From DASVDE01 sp036381235 (GTDB taxonomy: Bacteria; Actinomycetota; Thermoleophilia; Solirubrobacterales; 70-9): 64,000 bases of DNA. The DNA is taken from NCBI GenBank assembly GCA_036381235.1, contig DASVDE010000027.1, positions 1-64,000 of the forward strand, read 5' to 3'. The position numbers were made by a program, and so were the translations under genes. The notes beneath the pieces were generated by a model. The model did no database searches and had not been told where the DNA came from. It saw only the letters and a program-made list of their open reading frames with translations. Below, piece by piece: positions 48,005 through 56,001 of this stretch (positions are counted from its first letter, which is position 1; every line of letters begins with the position of its first letter).

Positions 48005-48866
48005 GTTGATCGGCGCGCATGTTTCCACAGCGGGCGGGCTGGACAAGGCGATCGGCCGCGGCGCCGAGATCGGCTGCGAGTCGATCCAGATCTTCCATCA
48101 GAGCCCGCGGATGTGGCGGCCGACCAAATATGGGCCTGACGACTTCGCCGCTTTCAGGGAGGCGATGGAGGACTCGCCGATCGAGGCGGTGGTGATCCAC
48201 GCCGTCTACCTGATCAACTGCGCGACGAAGGATTCGGAGCTGCGCAAGAAGTCGCTGGCCTCGCTGACCCACGCGCTGCGAATCGGAGACGGGATCGGCG
48301 CCGCCGGGGTCGTGCTGCACCCCGGCGCGCAGAAAGGCGAGGCGCTGGGGCCGTCGATGAAGCGCGCCGCGAAGGTGATCTCCGCCGCCCTGAAGGACAG
48401 TGAGGGTTGCCCGCTGCTGTTGGAGCAGACCGCCGGTCACAAAGGATTGCTTGGACGCGACTTCGACCAGACGGCGGAGCTGATCGATCTCGCCGGCGGC
48501 GGCGAGCGCCTCGGCCTATGCCTCGACTCCTGCCACCTCTTCGTACAGGGCTACGACATCACCGACGAGGCTCGCCTGACCGAAGTGCTCGACGAAGCCG
48601 ACGAGAAGGTCGGGCTCGATCGCTTGCGCTGCGTGCACGTAAACGACGCCGGCGCGCCGCTCGACTCCTGCCGCGATCGCCACGCCAACGTCGGCCAGGG
48701 AGAGATGGGCAAACAGGGCCTCGCCCCCTTCCTCTCAGAACCCCGCTTCGAGGGGCTGCCGGCGACCCTGGAAACCCCGGGGCCAAATAAGAAGGGCGCG
48801 GACAAAGGCGAGGTACAGGCCGCCAAGCGCCTGCGCAAAGTAGGACTCAAGCGCCGCCAAACGTGA
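48003..48866 (+). CDS. nfo: endonuclease IV (AP endonuclease)
   Basis: Zn-dependent enzyme that cleaves DNA at abasic sites in base-excision repair. The 287-aa TIM barrel starts IGAHVSTAGGLDKAI and shows the metal-binding segments HAVYLINCA, VLHPGAQKG, LLEQTAGHKG, LCLDSCHLFVQGYDI, HVNDAGAPLDSCRDRHANVGQGEMG (in parts) and LETPGP. All expected ligands appear to be present. The ATG shares two bases with the divergent gltX ATG. GGAGG about 12 nt upstream lies within gltX coding sequence. A hairpin (48915-48937) follows the gene. Confidence 0.93.
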   Translation: MLIGAHVSTAGGLDKAIGRGAEIGCESIQIFHQSPRMWRPTKYGPDDFAAFREAMEDSPIEAVVIHAVYLINCATKDSELRKKSLASLTHALRIGDGIGAAGVVLHPGAQKGEALGPSMKRAAKVISAALKDSEGCPLLLEQTAGHKGLLGRDFDQTAELIDLAGGGERLGLCLDSCHLFVQGYDITDEARLTEVLDEADEKVGLDRLRCVHVNDAGAPLDSCRDRHANVGQGEMGKQGLAPFLSEPRFEGLPATLETPGPNKKGADKGEVQAAKRLRKVGLKRRQT

Positions 48867-48914
48867 GGGCCATCGACGCTCTCAAGGATTAACGGGGCAT
48901 CCAACTGCGGTCTG

Positions 48915-48937
48915 AGCGCCGATTGATGTCCGGCGCT
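48915..48937 (+). terminator. stem-loop downstream of nfo
   Basis: AGCGCCG and CGGCGCT form a perfect 7-bp stem with a 9-nt loop, 49 bp after the nfo stop and 17 bp before the next gene. There is no T-run after it (CTAACCCTTTACTGG follows), so termination is only a possibility. It could equally lie in the 5' leader of the ATPase gene. Confidence 0.35.
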
Positions 48938-48954
48938 AACCCTTTACTGGAGTC

Positions 48955-49920
48955 GTGGACTCACAGCGTGAAAGGGATCCCGTTGACGAGCGCAACGAAA
49001 TTCGGGCCTATGTGAGTGAGCGATTCGAACCGGACCGGCCGATCGCGTTCAACGATGGGATCGGACGCATACCGCCTGGACCGGCCAGAGGCTGGAAAGA
49101 GCGCGAACGCAAAGCAAGGAGCTGCAAAACATGTGAGGGGGATCTTTGGGTCGAGAACAGTGACGGGGAATACGTCCCTTGCGAGTGCCGCGGCCGTCGG
49201 TCGACAAGACGCGCTGTCAATCGCCTGCGAGCAGGGGGCTGGTGGCACGGCACGTCGCTCAGCTTTGCTGCCCCTCCCCTCGCTGCCATTCCAGTTCCGG
49301 TCCGAAATGCCGTGGAGGGGCTTTGTGCAGATGTGAAGCAAGGGCGCAGATCGGAGGGTCTTTGGATTGTTGGAGGGATCGATATGGGCAAGTCCGCCCT
49401 GTGCGCATATATCGGCCAGCGGCTTTATCCAACCGACGATGCGGTGGTCGAGCGTGCGGGAGACCTCTTCGCACATCTGCGCTGGCTTGGTGCAGTTAAA
49501 GGTGAAGTTGGCGTCGAGCGGAGAACCCGAAAGCTGTTGGAGACGCCTTTGCTGGTCTTAGACGACCTTGATCGACCCGTCCGATCGCATTTGCCACGGT
49601 CTCCGCTAGCACTTCGCGAAAGCTATGCCAGTCAGGATCTACTGCGCTTTGCGATGCTGCTCCGCGAACGACATGACGCGGGGCTTCCCATGGTGGTCAC
49701 GAGTAGGTCGATGGCAGCCGACTGCACCGATCGGACCGCGGCGATCACTGGCCCAGACCTGGTGCGGGGACTGCTCGCCACTGCCTCTGGCGCAACGAGT
49801 CCCTTTGAGGACTTCCCCAGCTACTCGCGCGCGATGCTCGAAAGCGCCATGTGTGATCTTCGCGAAGCCTGCATTGCCTACAACCTGAACGAGAGTCAAT
49901 CGGGCGCAGTCGCTGCGTAG
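48955..49920 (+). CDS. DnaC/IstB-like P-loop ATPase with N-terminal zinc-binding motif
   Basis: A 321-aa protein. Cys57, Cys60, Cys76 and Cys78 (CKTC, CEC) suggest a small zinc ribbon. The AAA+-type core has Walker A GGIDMGKS (140-147), Walker B LLVLDDLD (199-206) and a VVTSRS sensor-like strand (about 240). That resembles helicase loaders and transposition helpers from phages and mobile elements. No initiator, primase, integrase or transposase lies beside it. The start is GTG 48955. GC content is lower than neighbours and codon choice is less biased, which suggests acquisition. Family-level call only. Confidence 0.6.
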   Translation: MDSQRERDPVDERNEIRAYVSERFEPDRPIAFNDGIGRIPPGPARGWKERERKARSCKTCEGDLWVENSDGEYVPCECRGRRSTRRAVNRLRAGGWWHGTSLSFAAPPLAAIPVPVRNAVEGLCADVKQGRRSEGLWIVGGIDMGKSALCAYIGQRLYPTDDAVVERAGDLFAHLRWLGAVKGEVGVERRTRKLLETPLLVLDDLDRPVRSHLPRSPLALRESYASQDLLRFAMLLRERHDAGLPMVVTSRSMAADCTDRTAAITGPDLVRGLLATASGATSPFEDFPSYSRAMLESAMCDLREACIAYNLNESQSGAVAA

Positions 49921-50255
49921 GCCAATTTAGGCCGAGAAAATGTCTTTCGTAGCTTGCGCAAGCGAAGCAGCGGAATTTCGGCCTCTATCTCCGCCTCAAC
50001 CCTCAGGATCCGCAAGGACTCTTTCCTTTCCTCCGGGGTTTCAGCGCGTTCGCGCGCTTGGCAAGCCTCTTCTTCCTCGGCTTCCATTCGAGCAACGATC
50101 TCGCCCAAGGACAGGTTGGGATTCACAGTGGGGGGCGCCCACCGCGACTTCTCTTCAACAGCTACTTGCCTTCGGGACTCGAAGTCCCTTATGAAGTCTC
50201 TTATATCGGCAAGCTCGTCGGCCTTGGGTCGGCGTGGCTTCTCCTCGTCTCGCAT
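49896..50255 (-). CDS. hypothetical acidic/basic helical protein
   Basis: A 119-aa charged protein: MRDEEKPRRPKADELADIRDFIRDFES, then a strongly acidic helical middle (IVARMEAEEEEACQARERAETPEERKES) and a basic C-terminus (RLRKLRKTFSRPK). It probably forms long helices or a coiled coil. I recognise no family. It is convergent with the ATPase gene (25-bp overlap of 3' ends). ATG 50255 is chosen because an upstream extension would run toward the structured element at 50329. Composition matches the same lower-GC island. It could be a false gene; confidence is limited. Confidence 0.4.
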   Translation of the reverse strand: MRDEEKPRRPKADELADIRDFIRDFESRRQVAVEEKSRWAPPTVNPNLSLGEIVARMEAEEEEACQARERAETPEERKESLRILRVEAEIEAEIPLLRLRKLRKTFSRPKLAYAATAPD

Positions 50256-50328
50256 CGCACAGGAAGATCCCGACTGGACCGGACAGAATCGCCACTGCCG
50301 CCATACCAATCCCGCCGGTGTGTGATGG

Positions 50329-50475
50329 GGAGCCCGGTCATCCTCCGGGCGAATGTGGCCGAAGGCCGCGATATGCAATCTGTCAATTGCGCGGCGTCAG
50401 CCGCGCTCTATCTCTGTCGCCAAGCGCGCGAAGCGCGCGTGCGACGTCAATTCGCCCGGAGGATGACCGGGCTCC
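50329..50475. repeat. 147-bp element: 26-bp inverted ends enclosing several hairpins
   Basis: The ends are perfect 26-bp inverted repeats (50329-50354 and 50450-50475, beginning GGAGCCCGGTCATCC). Inside are GGCC-GAA-GGCC (50357-50367), GCAAT-N6-ATTGC (50375-50390), GCGGC-GTCA-GCCGC (50391-50404) and GCGCGC-GAA-GCGCGC (50424-50438), the last bracketed by TCGC/GCGA. As RNA or single-stranded DNA it would fold as a closed multi-way junction. No coding frame of note and no target-site duplication were seen. It starts 18 bp beyond the acyl-CoA dehydrogenase stop. MITE, structured RNA and terminator are all possible. Confidence 0.8.
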
Positions 50476-50493
50476 TCCCTCGGGGATTGGGCG

Positions 50494-51786
50494 CTATTTG
50501 ACCTGTACGCCTGAGATCGCTCGGGAGATGACCAGGCGCTGGATCTCCGAGGTGCCCTCGAAGATGGTGTAGATCTTCGCGTCGCGGTGCATCCGCTCGA
50601 CGGGGAACTCCCGCGTGTAGCCGTTGCCGCCGAGGATCTGGATCGCTCGCTCTGTTGCCCAGACGGCGACCTCGCCGGCCTTCAGCTTCGACATCGAGCC
50701 CTCTGCGTTCTCGAAGGTCTGGCCGCTGCGACCCATCCAGGCCGCGCGCCAGACCAGCAGGCGAGCGGCGTCTATCTCCAACTTCATGTCGGCCAGGGTG
50801 AAGGCGATCGACTGGTTCTCGACGATGGCCTTGCCGAACTGCCGGCGCTCTTTGGCGTATTCGAGCGCGTACTCGTAAGCCGCACGCGCGATGCCGAGAG
50901 CCTGCGCCCCAACCGTCGGGCGACTCGCCTCGAAGGTCTGCATGGCGGCCTGTGACTTGGACCGCTTTCCCTCTCGGACACGAGCCAACCGCTCGTCGAG
51001 CTTCTCTTTGCCGCCCAGCAGACACGAGCCCGGGACACGGCAATCGTCGAGGTGGACGTCAGCGGTGTGGGAGGCACGCAGACCGTGCTTCTTCACCTTG
51101 GCGCCCTGTTCGCAGCCCTTCGTGCCCGGGGGGATGACGAAGGCCGCGTGCCCGCGCGAGCCCAGCTCGCGGTCCACCGAGGCAATCACGACGTGCACGT
51201 TTGCGATGCCCCCGTTCGTGGCCCAAGCCTTTTGCCCGTTGAGCACCCACTCGTCGCCGGCCTCGTCGTACTTGGCCGTGGTGCGAATCGCTGAGACATC
51301 GGAGCCGGCGTCGGGCTCGGAGGCGCAGAAGGCGGCAAGCTTGACTTCATCGACGGACCCAAAGCACTGTGGGATCCACTCCCCCATCTGCTCGGGGGTC
51401 CCCTGTCCGAAGATTGCGGCGACGGCAAGCGAGGTGCCCATGATCGCCATGCCGATGCCGGCATCCCCCCAGAAGAGCTCTTCGTTGACGATCGGCAGCG
51501 TGAGCCCGGTGTCGTCGGCCCAGAACTGGCCAAGGGCCTCGAAACCGTAGAGGCCGATCTTGGCGGCCTCCTGGATCACCGGCCAAGGAGTCTCCTCGCG
51601 CTCGTCCCACTCAGCCGCCGCGGGACGCACGACGCCTTCGGCGAAGCCATGCACCCACTCCCTGATGTCCTTCTGGTCCTGGTTGAGCTCGAGGGTGAAC
51701 TTCGGGCCGTCCTCCGGCGCACCGCCACTCTCTGTTGCCTCAGCCACAATCTGCTCTGCTTCTGCCACCGCGGGATTCTCAGTCAT
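50494..51786 (-). CDS. acyl-CoA dehydrogenase
   Basis: FAD enzyme introducing a 2,3-double bond into an acyl-CoA and passing electrons to ETF. The 430-aa protein has the N-terminal helical domain, the LAAFCASEPDAGSDVSAIRTTA FAD/substrate signature, NGQKAWATNGGIANVHVV, and the C-terminal ERRQFGKAIVENQSIAFTLADMKLEIDAARLLVWRAAW and IQILGGNGYTREFPVERMHRDAKIYTIFEGTSEIQRLVISRAI blocks (read in parts) with the catalytic Glu in the FEGTSE region. Chain-length preference cannot be read. ATG 51786 is 6 nt after a TACCAT -10 box, so the transcript may be leaderless and controlled by the palindrome at the promoter. Confidence 0.92.
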   Translation of the reverse strand: MTENPAVAEAEQIVAEATESGGAPEDGPKFTLELNQDQKDIREWVHGFAEGVVRPAAAEWDEREETPWPVIQEAAKIGLYGFEALGQFWADDTGLTLPIVNEELFWGDAGIGMAIMGTSLAVAAIFGQGTPEQMGEWIPQCFGSVDEVKLAAFCASEPDAGSDVSAIRTTAKYDEAGDEWVLNGQKAWATNGGIANVHVVIASVDRELGSRGHAAFVIPPGTKGCEQGAKVKKHGLRASHTADVHLDDCRVPGSCLLGGKEKLDERLARVREGKRSKSQAAMQTFEASRPTVGAQALGIARAAYEYALEYAKERRQFGKAIVENQSIAFTLADMKLEIDAARLLVWRAAWMGRSGQTFENAEGSMSKLKAGEVAVWATERAIQILGGNGYTREFPVERMHRDAKIYTIFEGTSEIQRLVISRAISGVQVK

Positions 51787-51792
51787 GGTTCG

Positions 51793-51815
51793 ATGGTACA
51801 CGGAACCGTGTAACC
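51793..51815 (-). promoter_or_regulatory. palindromic operator over the acyl-CoA dehydrogenase promoter
   Basis: TACACGG-AA-CCGTGTA (51797-51812) is a perfect 7-2-7 palindrome, and flanking GG and CC extend it imperfectly to 51795-51815. On the minus strand the -10-like TACCAT (51798-51793) overlaps its edge. The layout suits a TetR-type repressor of fatty-acid degradation; no such regulator lies in the window. Confidence 0.5.
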
Positions 51816-51832
51816 GTTTTCTTCGCCCCCGA

Positions 51833-52222
51833 TCAGGCGTCGCGTAAATCGAAGGCTCGCAGACCCTCGGAACCGGCGTCGGAGCAATCGAAAAACCGAG
51901 GGTTGACGCACGAGTAGGAAGGCCCGTTTCCCTCGTAAGCGCGCTCCACCGAGAACTGGCAGTGAGGCAGAGGCTCCCCCGTCATCTTCACCCCGCCGAA
52001 GCCCCCCGGCTCAAGCACGGCGCCCAGCTCGACATCGGCGCCGAAAACCCCCTGCATGCAGCCCACGTACTGATCGCCGGTGAACATGTCGACATAGCTG
52101 TAGAGGAAGCGACAGCCCATCTCTACGCAACCCCGTGGCTCGATCAGCTTGTCGCAGAAGGCACGGCACTGCCGGCACTCACCGGCCCTCGACGCCCTCT
52201 CCTCTCGCTGGCGCGTAGCCAT
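51833..52222 (-). CDS. cysteine-rich protein of unknown function
   Basis: A 129-aa protein with nine cysteines spread along its length: ECRQCRAFCDKL, PRGCVEMGCRFLYSYVD, VGCMQGVFG, LPHCQFSVE, YSCVNPRFFDC. The spacing CxxCxxxC ... CxxxxC suggests metal or Fe-S binding or disulfides. There is no signal peptide and no membrane span. I do not recognise the family. It sits between dnaE (41 bp downstream of its stop) and the acyl-CoA dehydrogenase on the same strand. Its well-formed codon usage supports a real gene. Confidence 0.65.
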   Translation of the reverse strand: MATRQREERASRAGECRQCRAFCDKLIEPRGCVEMGCRFLYSYVDMFTGDQYVGCMQGVFGADVELGAVLEPGGFGGVKMTGEPLPHCQFSVERAYEGNGPSYSCVNPRFFDCSDAGSEGLRAFDLRDA

Positions 52223-52263
52223 CCCAGGTCAGTGTAGGCACCGAGGGCCGTGCGCGCGAGGGG

Positions 52264-55200
52264 TCAAGCGGCCATCGCTTTGGCGCCGAGCAGGTGGTCC
52301 AGTTCCGCGCGCAGCCCGCTGGAGGGATTGACCCGAAAACCGTTGCCCAGCCGGATCTCCTTCGGCTTGCCCTCACCCGTGCGGATCGCCAGGTGCACGT
52401 CCGCCTCGCCCTTGTGGTGTTCGAAGACCGCCTTCAGCTCCTCGACCAAGCCAGGCTCGAAAGAGGCCGCGTCGATCACCAGCCGAAGGGGCTCTGCCGG
52501 CCCTGAAGACGCCTTGGTCGCCCGGGCGATCTCCTCGCTGTCGGGCTCGAAGCGCTCCGCCTCTTGAACCACCAGCTTGGTCTCGCCGCGTTCCTTGTGA
52601 TCGATGCGCCCGCGCACGAGGACGACGGCGTCGGGAGCGATTACGGTGGCGCTCTCCGCTTGGTCGGCCTTGAAGACCAGCATCTCCACCTGGCCCTCGA
52701 CGTCGTCGAGCGTCGCGAACATCATCTGGCTGCCGCTCTTGGTCCTGATCTTTTTACAGGCGGCGACGATCCCGCCGACCGTCACCCAGGAGCCGTCCGG
52801 CTTACCGCTCAGCTCCGCCAGCGAGCAGTCGACCCGGGCGCGCAGCGCCTCGCGCACCTCCGAGAGCGGATGCGAGGAGAGGTAGGTGCCCAGGGTTTCC
52901 TTTTCCAGCGCCAGCAGCTCGGCGCGATCAAACTCGGCGGCGGAGATCGGTGGGCGGTGCTGGGCGCCCCCGGAAGCCCCACCCCCCTCTCCGCCTGTCG
53001 CATCGCCGAAGTCGAATATCGAGCCTTGGCCCAGCTGGGCGTCCTCCTGGGCCTTCTGCCCCGCGGACTGGGCGGCGGGCAGCGCCTCAAGCATCCCCTT
53101 GCGGGTCGCGCCGGTCGAGTCGAGCGCCCCGCACTTGATCAGGCACTCGATCGCGCGTTTGTTCACGGCGCGGGAGTCGACCCGCTCGCAGAAGTCCCAG
53201 ATCGAGGCTATTTCGCGATCTTCCCGCGCCCGCAAGATCGCCTCGACCGCGGCGTGGCCCACGTTCTTGACCGCGTCGAGCCCGAAGCGGATCGCCTTCT
53301 CGGAGACGACGAAGTCGTGATCGGAGGCGTTGACGTCGGGAGGCAACACCTCGATCCCCATCTCCTCGCAGCGGTTTACGAAGAAGGGAACCTTGTCCTT
53401 GGTGTTCATCACCGAGGAGATCACCGCCGCCATGTACTCGGCCGGGTAGTTGGCCTTCAGATAGGCGGTCCGGTAGGCGATCAGCGCGTAGCAGGCGGCG
53501 TGGGACTTGTTGAAGGAGTAGTCGGCGGCGGCCTCCATCAGCGACCACATGTCGGAGGCGACCTTGTTTGAGGTGTTTGAGGCGGCCATCCCCTCCATGA
53601 ATTTGGCCTTCATCGTCGCCATCAGGTCGCGCTTCTTCTTGCCGATCGCCTTGCGCAGGTCGTCGGCTTCGGAGGGGCTGAAGCCGGCCATCCGCTTGGC
53701 GATCTCCATCAGCTGCTCCTGGTAGAGGACGCAGCCGTAGGTCGGCTCGGTGATCGGGCGCAGGCGCTCGTCGGGGTAGGTGACCGAGGAGGGATTTCGC
53801 TTGCCCTTCGCGTAGTCGGGGATGTAGCGCATCGCGCCGGGCCGGTAGAGGGAGACGAGCGCGACGATGTCGTCGAATCCCGTCGGGCGAACCTTCTTCA
53901 TCGCCTCGCGCATGCCCTCGGACTCGAGTTGGAAGACGCCGGTGCCGTCGCCGCGCGAGAGCATCTCGAAGGTCTTGGCGTCATCCATCGGAATCGCTCC
54001 CATCTCGATCTCGACCCCACGCGAGCGGCGGATGATCTCGACCGCGTCCTCGATCACGTCGAGATTGCGCAAGCCGAGGAAGTCCATCTTCAGTAGGCCG
54101 ATCTCCTCGATCGGGCCCATCGAGTACTGGGTGACGATCTTGTACTGGCGCTCGACCTTGCCGCCGTTGCCGGCGGCGCCGTTTACGCTCGCCGGCGCGC
54201 TGCGGTCCTCGGCGAGCTGCAGGGGAACGATCTCCTGCAGGGGACGATCGGCGATCACCACCGCCGCGGCGTGGATCGAGTTGTTGCGGATAATCCCCTC
54301 CAGGCCCTGGGCCACGTCGAGGATCCGTTTCGCATCGGGCTCTGAGTCGTAGGTCTGCTTCAGCTCCTGGCCGGGCCGCAGGCACTCCTCGAAGGAGGGG
54401 TTGCGGCCGAGGATGGGCTCGGGGATCTGCTTCGCGAGGCGATCGCCGGTGCCGTAGTCGAAGCCGAGCACGCGAGCCGCGTCGCGAGTGGCGGCGCGGG
54501 GCGCCATCTTGCCGAAGGTGATGATCTGGGCCACCGATTCGCGCCCGTACTTCTCGGCGACGTAGCGGATCACCCGCTCGCGTCCGCGGACGGAGAAATC
54601 GATATCGATATCCGGCATCGATTTGCGACCCGGATTGAGGAAGCGTTCGAAGAGCAGCTCGTTGGCGAGCGGATCGAGGTCGGTGATGTTGAGGCTGTAG
54701 GAGACGATCGAACCGGCCGCCGAGCCACGGCCCGGGCCGACCGCGACCCCGTTCTCCTTCGCGTAGCGGACGAAGTCCCAGACGATCAGGAAGTAGGAGG
54801 AGAAGCCCATCTCCTCGATCACACCCAGCTCGAACTCCAGCCTCTGGACCGCCTCCGCGGGCGGCGGGTCGCCGTAGCGGGCACGCAGGCCCTCGCCGGC
54901 GATCCGTCGCAGCATCGCCTCCGGCTCCTCGCCGTCGGGGGTCGGATAGCCCGGCAGCAGCAGCTTGCCCAGCTCGATGTCTACCTCGCAGCGCTCGGCG
55001 ATCTCCAGCGTCGTCGGCACCGCCTCCGGCCACTCGGCGAAGGACTCCGCCATCTCCTCGCTGCTCTTGAGGAAGAACTCGTTGGTGTCGAAGCTGAGCT
55101 TCGGCGCCTCCAGGGTCGACTTGGTCTGGACGCAGAGCAGGGCCGCGTGGTTGTCGAAGTCCTCGCGACGCAGGTAGTGGACGTCGGCGGTGCCGACCAG

Positions 55201-55806
55201 TGGACGGTTCAACTCACGCGCGAAGCGCACGATTCCCTCGTTTGCCTTGTCCTGCTCGGCGATCCCGTTCTTCTGCACCTCGAAGTAGACCTGCTCTGGC
55301 CCGAAGGCCTGGATCAGGTCATCGAGGTGGGCGCGTGCGTCGTCCGGCCGCTCCTCGACCAGGCGGCGGCAGAAACGCGACTGCAGGCAGCCGGTGAGGA
55401 CGATCACCCCCTCGGCATGCTTGGCGAGCAGATCCATGTCGACGTTGGCCTTGCCGCGCGAGAAGCCCTCGAGGAAGCCGGCCGATGTGAGCTTGACCAA
55501 GTTGGAGAAGCCGGTGTCGTTCTCGGCCAACAGCGTCAGGTGGTTGCGTTCGTACTTGGGTTGCTTCTTGACCGCCTCTCGATCCTCGACGAAGTAAGCC
55601 TCGAGGCCGACGATCGGCTTGATCCCGTGCTTGCGACAGGCCTTGTAGAGGTCGACCGCGCCGTTCATCACGCCGTGGTCGGTCAGTCCCAGGGCCGGTT
55701 GCCCCAGCTCCGCCGCCCGTGCCGCCATCGCGTCGATCTTGCAGGCGCCGTCGAGCAACGAGTACTCGCTGTGGGCGTGGAGGTGGGCTGCGGCGGGCGT
55801 AGTCAC
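52264..55806 (-). CDS. dnaE: DNA polymerase III alpha subunit
   Basis: Replicative polymerase, 1180 aa, the usual length for DnaE1. The N-terminal PHP domain has HLHAHSEYSLLDGACKIDA and a GLTDHGVMNG motif. The polymerase core has GRGSAAGSIVSYSLNITDLDP, the catalytic PDIDIDFSVRGRERVIRYV Asp triad region and a FNKSHAACYALIAYRTAYLKANYPAEYMAA finger. Tandem HhH (MIECLIKCGA-like region) and OB-fold domains follow at the C-terminus. No intein interrupts it. The start is GTG 55806 without a clear ribosome-binding site. Upstream lies a 195-bp spacer with a 10-bp inverted repeat. Confidence 0.97.
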   Translation of the reverse strand: MTTPAAAHLHAHSEYSLLDGACKIDAMAARAAELGQPALGLTDHGVMNGAVDLYKACRKHGIKPIVGLEAYFVEDREAVKKQPKYERNHLTLLAENDTGFSNLVKLTSAGFLEGFSRGKANVDMDLLAKHAEGVIVLTGCLQSRFCRRLVEERPDDARAHLDDLIQAFGPEQVYFEVQKNGIAEQDKANEGIVRFARELNRPLVGTADVHYLRREDFDNHAALLCVQTKSTLEAPKLSFDTNEFFLKSSEEMAESFAEWPEAVPTTLEIAERCEVDIELGKLLLPGYPTPDGEEPEAMLRRIAGEGLRARYGDPPPAEAVQRLEFELGVIEEMGFSSYFLIVWDFVRYAKENGVAVGPGRGSAAGSIVSYSLNITDLDPLANELLFERFLNPGRKSMPDIDIDFSVRGRERVIRYVAEKYGRESVAQIITFGKMAPRAATRDAARVLGFDYGTGDRLAKQIPEPILGRNPSFEECLRPGQELKQTYDSEPDAKRILDVAQGLEGIIRNNSIHAAAVVIADRPLQEIVPLQLAEDRSAPASVNGAAGNGGKVERQYKIVTQYSMGPIEEIGLLKMDFLGLRNLDVIEDAVEIIRRSRGVEIEMGAIPMDDAKTFEMLSRGDGTGVFQLESEGMREAMKKVRPTGFDDIVALVSLYRPGAMRYIPDYAKGKRNPSSVTYPDERLRPITEPTYGCVLYQEQLMEIAKRMAGFSPSEADDLRKAIGKKKRDLMATMKAKFMEGMAASNTSNKVASDMWSLMEAAADYSFNKSHAACYALIAYRTAYLKANYPAEYMAAVISSVMNTKDKVPFFVNRCEEMGIEVLPPDVNASDHDFVVSEKAIRFGLDAVKNVGHAAVEAILRAREDREIASIWDFCERVDSRAVNKRAIECLIKCGALDSTGATRKGMLEALPAAQSAGQKAQEDAQLGQGSIFDFGDATGGEGGGASGGAQHRPPISAAEFDRAELLALEKETLGTYLSSHPLSEVREALRARVDCSLAELSGKPDGSWVTVGGIVAACKKIRTKSGSQMMFATLDDVEGQVEMLVFKADQAESATVIAPDAVVLVRGRIDHKERGETKLVVQEAERFEPDSEEIARATKASSGPAEPLRLVIDAASFEPGLVEELKAVFEHHKGEADVHLAIRTGEGKPKEIRLGNGFRVNPSSGLRAELDHLLGAKAMAA

Positions 55807-56001
55807 GCTCGCGCGATCATGCCAATCAGCTCAGATGGAGCGAGCCTCTTCTGGGGGACTTCCGCGCATCTTCCGTTGGATTTGGGACAGAGACCCCGGG
55901 GAGGGATTCCGCTTAACTTTTTCGGTGAGACGTGCGCCGGCTGTCCGCGGAGGAAACGCCGAAAAAGTACAAGACGCTCCACCCCTCCCCGAGATCTCCG
56001 T
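55807..56001. other. dnaE upstream spacer with a 10-bp inverted repeat
   Basis: ACTTTTTCGG (55916-55925) and CCGAAAAAGT (55959-55968) are perfect 10-bp arms 33 bp apart. The intervening GC-rich sequence can form a small inner stem (GCCGGC region). This may be the terminator of the Rpf-like gene upstream or a regulatory leader for dnaE. I could not match it to a known riboswitch. The rest of the spacer shows nothing recognisable. Confidence 0.4.

Noticed and set aside
50329..50475. CRISPR array or insertion sequence
   Set aside because: There are no regularly spaced direct repeats, no transposase frame and no target-site duplication; it is a single nested inverted-repeat structure.
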